Shown: piece after piece, positions 22,318 through 34,513 of the stretch
Position numbering within the stretch: position 1 is the first letter of the stretch
Layout of the letters: the number at the start of each line of letters is the position of its first letter
Source: Acanthosoma haemorrhoidale
Lineage: Eukaryota > Arthropoda > Insecta > Hemiptera > Acanthosomatidae
Direction of reading: 5' to 3'
Assembly (NCBI GenBank): GCA_930367205.1
Contig: OV884013.1
Location: 113,603,475-113,667,474 of the forward strand
DNA length: 64,000 nt
Notes under the pieces: model-generated
Databases searched by the model: none
Told to the model about the DNA's origin: nothing
What the model saw: the letters and a program-made list of their open reading frames with translations, nothing else
Program-made: the position numbers and the translations under genes

Positions 22318-23130
22318 TGAGGTTGGCAAGAAAGTAATTTCGGTTTTTTAGTGTGAAATAAAACTCAATTTTTTCTATACAAAAAATGGACTCTAATCAG
22401 CCAAATATCTTCCATTCTGTTTGATGACCTTGTGCCATCTTTCTGCAAACTTCATGATCCCGCTTCTGGTCCTTATCAGCAAAAAACTCAACCAAGTGCG
22501 ATTTCAGGTCATCGTTATTACTGAAATTTTTACCATTTATAAAGTTTTTTAAAATTCGAAATAAATAATAATCCGGTGGTGCAAGGTCGGAGCAACTTCC
22601 CAACCAAGCTCCAATAGTTTTGTACGTGTTCTTAAAGATGTGTGAGGCCTCGCATTGTCGTGGCGGGGCCCAAATATCGAGCTTCTTAACAAGACCAAGA
22701 CGTCTTAAATGATTTTCAATTGTTGTGTGTGAATCATTTAACAATTTTGCAATCTCTCGCACAGTTATATGACGATTCGATTCAATTGTGGCTTTTATTT
22801 TGTCATCATCAACTTGAGACGGTCGACCAGAACGTTGGTCATCTTTCAGTGAAAAATCTCCAGAACGAAATTTTTGAAACCAATTCTGACACGTGCGTTC
22901 TGTGAAACAATCAACACTATAACATTCACATATCTCTTTCCTGCCTTTATGAAAAGTAAAAAGTAAAATGTGTCGAAAATGCTTATTTTTGCACTCCAAC
23001 TGACAATTGTAAACAAAATTACACGGAATTTCTTTCTATAGGAACCTAAAGGTATCGACTACCAATCAAAAGGAAATAGTCTAATATACTATGCTGCCTA
23101 CTGGTACCGAAATCAATTTTTTGCTATCCC
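22318..23130 (-). mobile_element. Mariner (DD34D) element, internally deleted, both ends recognisable
   Basis: The left end GAGGTTGGCAAGAAAGTAAT and the right end ACCGAAATCAATTTTTTGCT (diverged complement) are the typical mariner ends of this lineage. On the minus strand the transposase reads MECKNKHFRHILLF, RTCQNWFQKFRSGDFSLKDD, RSGRPSQVDDDKIKATIESN and VREIAKLLNDSHTTIENHLR. After DIWAPPRQCEASHIFKNTYK it passes directly to SDLAPPDYYLFRILKNFING, the third-Asp region. The first and second Asp blocks are thus missing. A frameshift near 22460 moves the last residues (MKFAERWHKVIKQNGRYL) out of frame. About 810 bp against ~1.3 kb intact. Dead. Confidence 0.9.
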
Positions 23131-25050
23131 ATCAGATCACATGTTTTGTATGCTTCGTATTTGTTAGATTACATCGCTTCTTGTCCTGATTTTAGAAGTC
23201 TTTTTTTTTTATATTATGGCTTACCTATATGGAACATTTCCGAGGTATCGAAAACTATATAATTTTTTTTTCTATTGCCTACGTCTTAATTATAACACAG
23301 CTTGCAAGAGAATATATAACTTAAATATGTTGATTATAAAGCTATTTTTTAAACTTATAAAAATACTTTTTATGTGATTTTCGAATAAATTTCACCACAT
23401 AATGAAAAGTTGACTTATAGGAAATCCATTGTAAGAAAATTTACTGGCTTTTTTTCCCCGTTGAGTGGCCGTAACGACAGAAGACAGCCTCGAGATAGAC
23501 CCGCCATGGCCAAGCGTTTCCGCAGTTTTTCACTCAAGGAAATAAACTATCTATCACTTATAGACGGCTCGAGAGTGACTAGAAGTTGCGCAATCGCATC
23601 CGCAGTTCCGCCTATCTCAGCAATTTATCGCATTTAGTTTAGTTGTCCAACTTTCATTAATATTGCAATACTGCTATTAATTACACAGCCTTCTAGTTTG
23701 TTGCAATACTTATATATAGATAAATATTCGGCATGTTATTAGTGATCGACCTAACAAACTCAGTAGATGGTATAAAATCTGTTGGTTCTAAAAAAAAAAA
23801 AAAATGTTTAGTCATGAAGCTATGAACTGAGTAGACTCATTATTACATAATCAAGCTATAATGGGATGAAGATGATTAAGCCATCTTACCTTGTGACATA
23901 TCTTTCACTTAGACCAATTTTTTACTTGATATTTTTTTATAATTTCATCTCCTTCCTCAGGAGAAATATAATACTTTGTAAATGAACTATTATTAAACAC
24001 ACATATGTTCAGTGCTTTTTTAAATTCTTCCACTGAATATTTTCCTTTATTTGAGGGGTTGAATTGCTGCAAAAATTTGTGAACAAATTAGATAGGCATC
24101 TAAATTAATGAAAATCAAACATGATTCATAGATTTAGTAGATCCAAAAATCAGTGGCCAGGCAACTTTTTATATTTATTAATGAAAAAAGTTTTTTTTCA
24201 ATCAAACAGAATATTTCTATTGTCTGATATATTCAAAAACTGCGTAACGGATTATAAAGAAAAGAAAACAGCATTCCTTCACTTTTTTCGAAAATATATA
24301 ATGTCTTGGAGCGGACTTTCAGTAACTCCTTTTATTATATAAATAATTTTAATTTAAAAACAGGTAAAACAATTGACTATGTTAAAACCTGTATAATTTA
24401 CAATAGCTAAAATTCGCTCCATTAAATTAAAAGTGTTTATGGCTTTAAATTATACAAATTAACGAAAATTAATGATATATTTTTGCACTAAGATGTATGG
24501 TCTAATGTTGACCTTGTAGAAATGCATTATAGATAAAAGGCATTTATTTGTAATAAATGAAACTATAGTTTGCATTAAAAATGTGTTAAGTTATCCGGCC
24601 AGGAGGACCAAACGTATCGGATATATAGTTACTAATCTTTCAGTTTTGTTAAGAAAGTAAGCAAAATTGGTAATATTGCAGAGTTGGTCTATCTAAGGAG
24701 GATCTAGTTCTGTGTCCTGTGATTCCTAACAGAACCTCAGTTTAAAGTGTATAGTTTTCCATGTGCTCTTTTTAGGCTCGAGGTCACTTAAAACGTCTTA
24801 TAATACGTATTTCCAGCTTAAAACCCTCTTTAATTCCTACTGTTTCAAGAAAGGGGAAAAGGACAGTGAGAGACCATAGAGCAGAATGACTGCGAGATGA
24901 ATGTTTTCTATGAATCCCATATGTACTTCGTACTCTTTTTACTGAAAGGAAATAAGGAGAGGAGAGAGGGAAAGTTTTAGGAATTGTACTAAGCTTTTCA
25001 TTCGTTTCTACATTTCAGTCTCGTTTTCGTTATCGTTGCGACACGTTACC
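23131..25050. other. AT-rich non-coding DNA
   Basis: About 1.9 kb with homopolymer A and T runs and short frames (75 codons at 23410, 73 at 24121) without recognisable domains. Confidence 0.45.
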
Positions 25051-25425
25051 ATGCCTTCGAAAAAAGTTAGCCTCTCTATTAAAGAGAAACAACAAATCAT
25101 AAACGCCGTGGCCAGTGGTTTTAAGCAAATTTGACGTATCCAAGCGTTTTAACGTCCCTCGTTCCACGATCACATCGATCCTGAAGAACAAGGACAAAAT
25201 CACTTCCCAGACATCAAGCAGCAAAGTAAAACGCTTCAAGACTGGTGATTACCCACAACTTGAAGAGAACTTAAAAAGTGGTTATACAAAGGAATTGAAT
25301 TGAAATACCGGTCTGCAAGGATTGCGTAAAAAAAAATGCATTAATAGGTTTTTAAATTTTGTACTCCCGATAATTCGTACCAAACTGTCAGTCCCTTGAT
25401 AACACGAATTATCGGGATTCTACTG
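25051..25425 (+). mobile_element. Tigger/pogo-type transposon remnant
   Basis: From ATG at 25051 the frame reads MPSKKVSLSIKEKQQIINAV, the start of a CENP-B/pogo N-terminal helix-turn-helix. A frameshift near 25115 continues it as DVSKRFNVPRSTITSILKNK and KITSQTSSSKVKRFKTGDYP, followed by the QLEENLKxW-type start of the second DNA-binding domain. The DDE domain is entirely missing. The right end CGAATTATCGGGATTCTACTG (25405-25425) plus TA is a typical Tigger terminus (complement CAGTAGAATCCCGATAATTC). An inner copy CCCGATAATTCG at 25366 makes a subterminal hairpin. The left end was not found. Confidence 0.85.
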
Positions 25426-27129
25426 TATTATATACTGTTGAATTTAAATGCAAAAAATGGTTACTAATATGTTTAGATATTTAATAAATGAACTTTCATA
25501 GTTAGATTCTAACTGTATTTATTATGAGGACGAACAGCTATTGATAGTAAATATTGGCTTAGTTATTCATTGTGTAGATGCAGTAAGGTTTTACCATTCA
25601 CAAATATCAGATACATGTTCACGTACCATAGTGTACGCAGGCTAGTTCCACGCTACATGTTTTCCAATAAATATAAGAAAATGCATTGACCTGGCAGTGG
25701 GCATTCTAGAAGAAACAAAGAAATGATGCAGGAAGAAGTTGATTGCCCATCGAAAACAACTTTAATTATAAAATCATAGCAAGTAATGTTTACAGCAATA
25801 ATTATACAATGAAAAATCCCAGGTTAATTTATTAAAGTAAAATCTTTAACAATTTTAAACTACGACGTTTTTGGCCTTTTACATTTGAGTACCTGTTACC
25901 CAGAGCGTAGATATCTTGTTCCTATTCTTCGCCAATGGATGGTGACTTTATTCGTAATAGTTTATTTATAAGGATTTTTTAACCGGACATAAAATAAAAA
26001 AAATAGGAATTAGCCCTGCGTGGGTGATCCAGTGGCGATAAACAATGATGTGACATTAGAACAAACGTCGAGGCAAAGAAAGAATATAAATCCACTGTCG
26101 TTGCTTTTGAATCGGCCGTCGCCATCACTCCGAAGCAGTGACTAATTCCCTCAGGACACACAATCGAGAGGACTGGGATTTAGCAGGAGAGGAGGAACGG
26201 GAGGTAGGTAGGCCCAACCGGTACCTGCCGGTCCGTTAGCAGATTTAAATAGCGGTACTCGCTTTGTCGCAGGTGTACCTCAAGCATCTCGCGTCAGCCC
26301 CTTCTTATGCATCATGCATCATGCATCATGCAGGGCCTCCGCGAGTCACTGAGCACTGAGCATTCGCGTCGCACATGTCAAGCGTACACGCATAATCGCA
26401 AATTTCAAAGGAAAAAATCATACTTAATTTTACCAAAACTGGTTTATGGTAAACTCTAATTATTATTTTGATCTGATTTTTAAGTATCAATTGTACTTTT
26501 TCATAAAATGAGAAGATAGATGGCTCATAGAATTTAAAAGTACCTTTTCTTACAGCTCTTTGAGTTTTAGAACCAGATTATTTCCTGATTATAATCTCTT
26601 ACAAAAGTGACATATGCAGCTGCTAAGAATAGAAAAGAAAAAATGTTTTATTCTGAGACCAAGACAGCTGGGAGGATGTGGACTTAAAGCAGGGACCTCC
26701 TTTCTCCCAATGATCCATATTTACTTTATTTATCTAACTTGCAAAGTTATTTTTCTCCACTCCATAACCAATTAGCAAGACATTCGAAAACCTGTTGACG
26801 CCAAATCGTAGACAGGCAGACAAGATAACTAGACTTGCCAACCAGATGACATGTCACATTAGCCATAATTGCTCAGTCACATTGTTCGGGGAGGGCTTAC
26901 AACTTTCCCCCCTTACTTTTTGAAAGTTGAAATTCCAAAAACCAACCTTGAGAAAAAATGAAAGGGTGAAAACCTGATATTTATTTCTAGTTAATACTTC
27001 CAGCTCTACTAATTGCTCCTAGCTCATTCCGTTCGCATTTTCAAATATTCAAACTTTTCACTGAAGTATACCTTTTGTTGGTCATAATTAACTTATTTGT
27101 TTCTCATAGAACCAAAATATTTTGATTTC
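25426..27129. other. Non-coding; GC-richer block about 26150-26390
   Basis: Mostly AT-rich. The block near 26150-26390 is GC-richer and contains three tandem ATGCATC heptamers (26307-26332). No coding region recognised. Confidence 0.35.
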
Positions 27130-27445
27130 ATTTTTAGGGTTTGCATGACATACCCTGTTGGTGTGCCGTCGGTCGGTGAGTTCATCCACCGGAGACACAA
27201 GTTTTTCGACTCGTTGCAGCACCTAACCAACCCAGTGTTTAACGCTCCTCCCGCATCGATGTCTGTCGGGGGAAAATTAGGTTAAGAATTAGTACGTAAG
27301 TTAGTTTTAAGTTTTTGCTCAAAAAGGTGAGCCCCATCACCTTTATTAGTCAGTTCAGTCAATAACAAAGCCTGTATATAATGTAACGACGCTACATGAA
27401 ATACAAAAATAATTTGTAAATAGATTCACCTAAGGATCTATAATT
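27130..27445 (+). mobile_element. LINE-C copy 3
   Basis: Reads VGVPSVGEFIHRRHKFFDSL and QHLTNPVFNAPPA to a stop at 27285, the same ORF end as the other LINE-C copies with one codon missing (RRH-KFF instead of RRHIKFF). The 3' region follows with GGTGAGCCCCATCACC. A GTGAATAG-like end near 27430 is unclear. 5'-truncated. Confidence 0.82.
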
Positions 27446-29104
27446 GTATATAATTATCTGTAAATTTAAAGGGGCTATGAGGGGGGGGGGCTTACATTAG
27501 ATATTTATAGCTGCATAAAAAAAAAAAAACTGTCTACGGTTTTTTTGACTTTATTTGTGGGGGTGGTGGATCAGGATTTGGAATGAGTTTCTGCTAATAT
27601 ATTTTCGATAGATTTTATTTAAAATAAAATAAATTGGAAGAAAAAAAGGCTAGGAAAACATTAAAGACGTTAGAGAAAAATTAGCTTCCAAGACATTGAC
27701 AATAAATAAAGTTTAGGGGGGCAACAACAGAAATTGTATATTTATATAAAATGATATATATACTTAAAAAATAAATTTAGTTTGTAATTGGACAGAAAAA
27801 TATATTCTATATATTACAAATAAACGAAGAAGGTACTGATCCATGAATGGATTAGTAAATTAGTTAGGTTTGCGTATAAAGACTAAACATAATATTATAA
27901 TATTTTAATTTTGAAGTTTAAGATGCTACAGCTCATTTGTTGGACACATCAGGTCTTGGAGTGGAATAGTTGGAGAATATGAATGCTTAAATCATACTGA
28001 CAACAAAAACAATAAAGAATATGTCAAAACGTCCTCCAGTAAAAAATTTATAAAAACCAAACAACTCTCATTCTTGAAGCAGATGCTTCTCAAAAAATCT
28101 TTTACTTTTTTATAAAACTAACCACAGAAATTCCAGCCATGCTAGAAATTGCCGTTAACACATTTTCATATAATGTGAAATCACTTGGCACATCCAGCAA
28201 TGTACTTTTGTTCCTCAAATATAACTGGTTTCTGCGCTAGTTGTGGATATGGAAGCAACGACTATAGCCGGATGGTGCATTAGCAGGGCTGAGAAAGTGG
28301 TCTGGTGCTCCGGTCTGAGAGAGCTTATAACTTAAAAGCCTTCTACGTCCTAGGATCCAACATGGTCGAGAACTCGGTTTTTCTACAATGGTGGCGAGAG
28401 AAAGACATATGTTACTCTATTTCTAAAGTAGTCTTCTAAAGAGCAAAAGGAACTAAAGGACCGGTCGTCTTTTACCTCTGTCCTTATTCAGACTTTAATG
28501 CACTTATTATTCCCCTTGCTCGGCCTTGTAGCGCCTTGAATGGGACTTACACTCGATACCCATTGAACCATGTGTGCAATTGCAGTCTCCGCTGACAACT
28601 AAAGTGCACAACACACCTATCGCCGGCCATAAATGTACTAAGGGAAATACAGGCGAGGATGTGTGCATGTGACTCACATGCCTGTACACTCTTTCGCACA
28701 CAGCTAAATGGGCCTTTTCAATACATATCACTTGTATTATCTTCGCCAATAACGATAAATTATGTTGACTATGTACGACAATAACGATACGGTATAAAGT
28801 CCAGCCAAGCAGAGAATCACTATTTCCTTGCTCAACTAAATGTTATCCTTGTTTTTTGAAAACCAGGCACCTTTTCGAGAGATTTATTGTTATGGTACAG
28901 ACACAATATCATTTACAATTGTTAATAATAATTAACAGCAAACATTAATGGTAAGGTCGAGACCTCTCTTTGGCCAAACTCTCTGCCAACAATATATTAT
29001 AAAAAATTCTAATATGATCATGTGAATTCATTAACATTAGCAATTTTTCACCAATAATCTCTTGTTACAATTTACAATTTTGTTACCCAATCTAAATAAA
29101 TGTG
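27446..29104. other. AT-rich non-coding DNA
   Basis: G10 tract near 27481-27490 and an A12 run. A slightly GC-richer stretch at 28250-28750 has an 80-codon minus frame without recognisable content. Confidence 0.4.
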
Positions 29105-29620
29105 AATCAGTATATATCCTGTAGCTTGGCTACATTTTATACAATTTTTAATAATTTCACATTGTGATTTGTGATTGTTACAAAAGTATCATGTACATTA
29201 TACATTCATTGTCTAAACATGTCTAAAAGTGATGGCCTCGCCTTACGAATCATAGACTTAAAACTAACTTACATCTAACGAAAAAATCTTGAGAAGGGGT
29301 GGTGTGTTCATAGTGTTAAACACTGGGTTGGTTAGGTGCTGCAACGAGTCAAAAAACTTGATGTGTCTCCGGCGGATGAACTCGCCCACCGACGGCACAC
29401 CAAGCAACGGGTGTAGGTCAGCGTTCTTTAACCTCTAAAGAGAGGAATGTCGGACCACTTTTCTCACCGTTCTGAAAGCCTTTTAGCTGTATTATTAGTC
29501 AAGTGAGTACATAGCGGGGAACCGTACAGCAAGAGCTGGCCGGAGGACACATTTATATATCATCAGTTTGAGACGAAGCGACAAGTTGGATGAAGCAAGT
29601 GGTGAAGCCGGTGAGATCTG
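29105..29620 (-). mobile_element. LINE-C copy 4, longer, includes thumb-region codons
   Basis: Reading the minus strand from 29600, degraded codons for LKLMIYKCVL and LLYGSPLCTHLT precede DLHPLLGVPSVGEFIRRRH and KFFDSLQHLTNPVFNT. The 3' region ends near GCCAAGCTACAGG at about 29109. The sequence LIYKxxLRPxLLYGxP is typical of LINE reverse-transcriptase thumb regions. Frameshifts are frequent, so it is old. Confidence 0.82.
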
Positions 29621-29765
29621 TATCGTACTTTTTCTATTTTCTTACTAAAATGTGTAGAGAATTTAATTACAAACTGAAACCTGGTGAGTTTCTTACCTTC
29701 CTAATTAACTGTTTTTTGTTTGTTTCTTTGGCCATAGATAATTCGCATTGGCAACGTCATGTCCC

Positions 29766-29836
29766 GAGGCAGGGTAGCTCAGTTGGCAAAACCCCTGACT
29801 GGAATTAGTTAAGTCGCGGGTTCGAGTCCGGATCTC
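29766..29836 (+). other. tRNA-like sequence (SINE head or tRNA pseudogene)
   Basis: Box A-like TAGCTCAGTTGG and box B-like GGTTCGAGTCC are spaced as in a tRNA gene. Folding by eye gives a weak acceptor stem with several G-U pairs and only three of five T-stem pairs. A functional tRNA is unlikely. The unpaired body that follows (AATAATTTCTTTAGC) may be the tail of a SINE. Confidence 0.55.
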
Positions 29837-30886
29837 GTCAGTAATAATTTCTTTAGCTGTTAACCATTAAATATCAGAAACCCTAATGATTCCCCTAATG
29901 GCCAATGGAACTTCATTGACCGTGTCATCAAAAGTTTATTCATATACATAATTTCGTATTTGGTTTGCGACCTCAGACATGCTTAAAATAAACAAAAAAT
30001 AATAAGAAACAATGAAGGGGAATCTATCAATCTAATAGTTTTATAATAAATCCATAAATGATCTAATTATATAATAAAAAATAAATATTTTTAAATTGAA
30101 AATTTCAATTGTCCTGATTTAATGCGTTTGTGCATCGGTGGACAATTAATACTGGCAATAAAATCGTTTTGGAAATCAAGTTTAATTTTTAAGCATACGT
30201 TTTCAAAAAATGTTAACAAGTCAAAATCATTGTCACTGTTCACTTTACACTCGTAATTAATCACAATGATTTATCATTTATATGAATGAGCTCGATAAAA
30301 AATTGCTCAAATATGAAACAAATGCAAAGTCATGATGACATTTAAGGTAATTTAATCTCATATGACCAATCCATTTGGTTGATTCATTGATGAAATTCTA
30401 CGAATGGTGTTGCATAGGATGGATTAATTAATATTTGCAGGAGTCGCAATTGATTTGGCAATGCCCTGATATATTGGCGAGCTGGAGAAAGTTGACGTTC
30501 TCAACTTATTGTTACCATGACACAAATACTTTATTTATAATCTGTACTTGTAGAAGACAGTTAATTTAGCAATCTAGATTTTCATCTGTTGCTAGGTTAT
30601 TGGTATTATTAGAAATATGTTTGATGCTTAGCTGTGAAAGATAAAATCATTTCTGAAACCTGGTAACGTTTTATCCTAAAGTTTAAATATCAAACAATGA
30701 ATACGTTGTGGAATTAACAAAAGTAGTTCACCCGCAAGTGGGTCCACAATGTTACTTAACTCTATAGGGTTTTTTCGTAGTTTTCGCCAGTGAAACTTCT
30801 TATTGCGATGGATCTGGAATGTTAAAGAACCATCATGTGTAAGCAAACACGTTTACGCTCTTTAAGATAGTACTGTTACTATGCAC
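29837..30886. other. AT-rich non-coding DNA
   Basis: About 1 kb, AT-rich, no repeats or frames of note. Confidence 0.4.
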
Positions 30887-31212
30887 TGGATAAGAGCCAG
30901 TGGAGGCTGACGAATAGCGCGAGAGCCACATACGCTCAGGACATGATTGGAGAAACTGGCCATTGCCAGGACTCCCACTGTTACGCATTTACAACAGGTC
31001 ACGAGGTAACTGCCGCTTTAGTCTCCGAGGGGGATTATAGGGATCAGTGGTGCAGTGCAATGACTGTGCTAGGGAATTAGGGTGGTTGGATAGGTTACTA
31101 TGGAATTTCATGAACTTGGAAGGGTTCGCATTCTTGAGTTCAAGAATGCAGGGTATATTAAGATCTTGATAAAGGATTTTCTTGCCGACGTAATAAAGGG
31201 CATTCACTTTTG
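30887..31212 (-). mobile_element. LINE-A copy lacking its 3' end
   Basis: Unlike other copies, this one contains the ORF end and the start of the 3' region but stops at GCCAGTGGAGGCTGACGAA, so the hairpin and poly-A end are absent. A later deletion, or interruption at the same AGCCAGTGGAGG place that is split in the 44.4 kb copy, could explain it. Confidence 0.85.
30989..31207 (-). pseudogene. C-terminal end of LINE-A reverse-transcriptase ORF
   Basis: The frame reads NALYYVGKKILYQDLNIP, then KFMKFHSNLSNHPNSLAQ, SLHCTTDPYNPPRRLKRQLP and RDLL, ending in TAA. This is the last ~70 residues of a Jockey-clade ORF2, downstream of the polymerase core. The stop is followed directly by ATG (TAAATG). 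It is the best preserved copy of this ORF end in the window. Confidence 0.88.
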
Positions 31213-32404
31213 TTGTGTTGTATGTTTGTGTACAAATCTTTACTATAAATTGTTAAACTGAGAATTTCGAGATGATTAAGCGTTATTGGACAATGCATCG
31301 CTTGAAGAGAATGTAATGAAGATATGGCAGATAGAGGTATGTTATAGAAAAAATATTCTCTTTGAGAGTTGTCTGTGTCCCTGTCCACCTCCTCAAATGG
31401 AACAAGATGTGACCAGATAACCTCTACAGCTCACTCGGTGATGGAGATAAACGAGTTGTGTTTATGCAAATAGAGTTTCCAATGTTATCTCTAATCGATT
31501 AAAGATACCTTGAGGATGTTATAATGACCTTAGGCACGCAGGACAATCAGACAGTGCTTAGACAAGAAAATATGCAAAGAAGAACTGAACGAATTAGGAA
31601 CTTGTAGGCTCAGAACCAGTAGTCAGAAGAATTAGTTTTTTTTTTTGTTGTTTTTTTCCCTTTTTATTCAAAGGCGGGTCTTGTAGATTTATTCAAATAT
31701 AGGTGCCTCGAGGCGTTATAGATTGCCCTCTCGACAAACCAAGAACATTCTAGAACCGTTTCTGATCCAATCCGCCCTCTTCAATTAAATATGCAAATAG
31801 TCGAATCTACTTCTGGTCTTTGGGATTATTTATACATCCTGGATAGGTTTTCTGATTTGATTGTTGCCATTAGCGGGGCTTTGATAGTTCCTCCGAGCAC
31901 AGAACGCCTGTTACAAGTTCACTAGTGTTAATTAAAAAGCCGTTTTAGAATTAATAGTTACAATAATCATATTCTATACACGTACATTTAACCGCTATAA
32001 ATCAAGGAATACTTTCTTTTTTTTTATTAATAACTCAGAACTATTCCCTATAACGAATGAATCGAAAAGAATGTTAGGTACGTCACTGAAATTGATTAGA
32101 GAATTGCTCCGAATTCGGGCGAATGATCTAGTGAGGACGGGGAACTAATTCTTTTGTGGTTAAATTGAGAATGTAGTTTACTTGAAGTTGTCTACCTGTA
32201 ACTCAACTACTTAGATTTTTCAATCAGAAAAATGCTGTGTCGGTCCACAGGCGAGAGACAGAAGCAAACGTTGATGTTTTTTTTTATTTCAGAACCTCAA
32301 AAATAATACAATAAATAAAATAATTGAATTTATAGATTTCTCCTCTTCCTGCATTTGGAGGAGTGCATAATATAATAAATTTTGTTGTTGTTAATAGTTC
32401 ATAG
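31213..32404. other. Non-coding, nothing recognised
   Basis: AT-rich with T-runs near 31630 and 32020. No domain or repeat seen. Confidence 0.4.
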
Positions 32405-33060
32405 TCTCATATTCAACACTAGGTGATGAGGCTCACCTTCAACTTGTCACCGACACCAAAAACTAAACACTAAAACAAAACAAACTAAAACCTAAACCTA
32501 GAACCTAATACTAAAGCGTTCCAGCCACGACTGCGTCCTGCCATCGATGGGGGAACGGAGCAGGGGTTATAGTGTTAAATACCGGGTTTGTCAAATACTG
32601 TAAGGAGTCGAAAAATTTGATATGTTTACGCTGGATGAATTCATCCACTGTAGGCAGCTCAAATATCTCATGCAGCTCACTGTTTCTTCGCTGCTCGAAT
32701 GAAGTACCTCTGACCACTTTCATCAGTATACAGTTTGGAATTATTGGAGTTTCTTAGCTGTCGTATACGTCAGATAACAAAATAGCGGTGCACCATACAG
32801 CAGAGTAGGCCTTAGGATGCTCTAGTATATTAATAGCTTGAGACGCAGTGATAGATTGGGGGAAGTCAATAAGTGCGCAAGCGGTAAGACTTCGTGCGAG
32901 TTAGCTTCAACTTCTTCGTAAAATGGTTACTAAAACTAGTGATGTCTGTCCATTTTAATTCCCAGATATACTAGGTCGTTGGCTGAGACATTGATGGGTA
33001 AGTGTTCCCACACAAAAACCTATCCCCACCACTTGGTCATCGATATTTGACAGGATGCTG
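32405..33060 (-). mobile_element. LINE-C copy 5 with reverse-transcriptase C-terminal region
   Basis: The minus strand carries the longest LINE-C coding stretch. Degraded INVSANDLVYLGIKMDRH (equivalent to the IKYLGVxLD block after the polymerase palm) comes first, then ITASQAINILEH / AVWCTAILL-type thumb remnants. A clean 70-codon end follows: MKVVRGTSFEQRRNSELHEI, FELPTVDEFIQRKHIKFFDS, LQYLTNPVFNTITPAPFPHR, WQDAVVAGTL, stop at 32511. The 3' region runs down to GGTGAGCCTCATCACC near 32420. 5'-truncated and dead. Confidence 0.85.
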
Positions 33061-33175
33061 AAGAATCGCAACTTTTTTTAATTACTACAGTACCAAATGT
33101 GGTCTATATAAAACTTATTTTTTGCCACTTTTACATTCTGTGCAATGCCTTTTGGTGATGGTCGTTTTAAACTTA

Positions 33176-33735
33176 TTTGATTTTTTTTCTGTTTCATATT
33201 ATTCCTTCTATTATTTGCAAAATTATACTAATGCCCGATCTGGACATACGGAAATAGCTATGGGGTACAGCAATAAAATCGAACATCAAGCGTATCCAAT
33301 CCTTTTCATCCCTTCCAAATTCATGAAATTCTAAAACCTATCCAACCATCCTAATCCCTTAGCACAGTCATTGCACTGCCCCACTCATCCCTATAATCTT
33401 CCTTGGAGACTAAAGTGGTTGTGGCCTCGTGACCTGCTACAAATACGTGACAGTGGGAGTCCTGGCCATGGCTAGTTTCTCCAATCATGCCCTGAGCGTA
33501 TGTGGCTCTCTCACTGTTGGTCAGCCTCCACTGGCTCCTTTCCGACGACGTGGCTTAGGAGAAGCGTGGAGGGCTTCCCAAGACTCCGCTTCTTCTTTCG
33601 TATGGAGTGAGGTGGCAACCATGTGGATTTGGCAAGTCTCTGGGCTGTTTGTAAATATGCTATGAATGAGAACATTGAACACAATTACTTATTGCCCTAT
33701 AAGGCAGATTGCAATTTTATCACAATAAAAAAATT
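33176..33735 (+). mobile_element. LINE-A copy with variant upstream junction
   Basis: Contains ATCTGGACATACGG, CAATAAAATCGAACATCAAGC, an internal deletion that joins the thumb region to CTTTTCATCCCTTCCAAATTC, and the full 3' region ending AATAAAAAAATTTTC. The stop before the small frame has changed to CAA and the ATG to ATA. The 50 bp before ATCTGGACA (TTTCTGTTTCATATTATTCC and on) also precede the inverted copy at 35.1 kb, so the two share an origin. Confidence 0.87.
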
Positions 33736-34513
33736 TTCAGTACATTAAAATCTAAAGTATATACATGTTTATAGGTTAATTTATTATTTCTGCTTTAGCT
33801 ATTCAGTAGCAGTAGTAGCAGATAAATATTTGTTCTTTATTTTTTTTAGTTTCTATGTAGTCTGTACTTTAGTATTTCGTCTATTGTTTCGTGTCTATTT
33901 GTTATTAGCTTGAATAATGCTATTTTTTTGTCCTAGAAACAATTCTATACTCATGGCCGTAACCAGGAAATAACTGTTAATACTAGAGACTTAATTTGTA
34001 TGAATTATTGTCTTCTAAACATGGATTAAGGCTTGTTTTATATTGTTGTTTCTTGCAATCTTACTTGAATTATAAAGTCAAACGATTGTAAATGTCGATG
34101 AATGAGATTCCCCGCTGAAGATGACAGATGTCCGCATCCAAGACTAAAGGGCAACACTAATGAAGCACAAAGTCCGACTAAAGACATATTTATTCCTGGC
34201 TCTGTTCCTGTATGCCATAAATTTCCACATTCCATCCACGCTCTCCAATAATAAAAGCGCTAAGGTAACAAGCGCTACATTGTCATTCCTTGCCTTTTCT
34301 GTCATCGGCCAATTAGGGCAATTCGATCGCAATGAGGTGTATAATGTCAGCCCTTTTATGGTAGAGTATTCCCTCGATAAAGGAACTTTAAATCACCAAA
34401 GACCAACAAGGAAAATATCCTAGAATAGTCTAGAACATTCCAAACCAAACACAACTTATAAGAATGATTTGTGAGCATTTGTTGAGATGTGAGCTAACGC
34501 GGAAACGCTTGAA
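33736..34513. other. Spacer between inverted LINE-A copies
   Basis: AT-rich, then a less AT-rich segment about 34090-34420 with an 87-codon plus frame that has a hydrophobic start but no recognisable family. It would be the loop if the flanking inverted LINE-A copies paired. Confidence 0.35.

Noticed and set aside
29590..29808. 72-codon frame crossing the tRNA-like region
   Set aside because: It overlaps the LINE-C edge and the tRNA-like sequence and shows no domain.
34160..34423. 87-codon frame with hydrophobic N-terminus between inverted LINE-A copies
   Set aside because: Possible signal-like start but no family resemblance; an antisense frame is also open, so chance is more likely.
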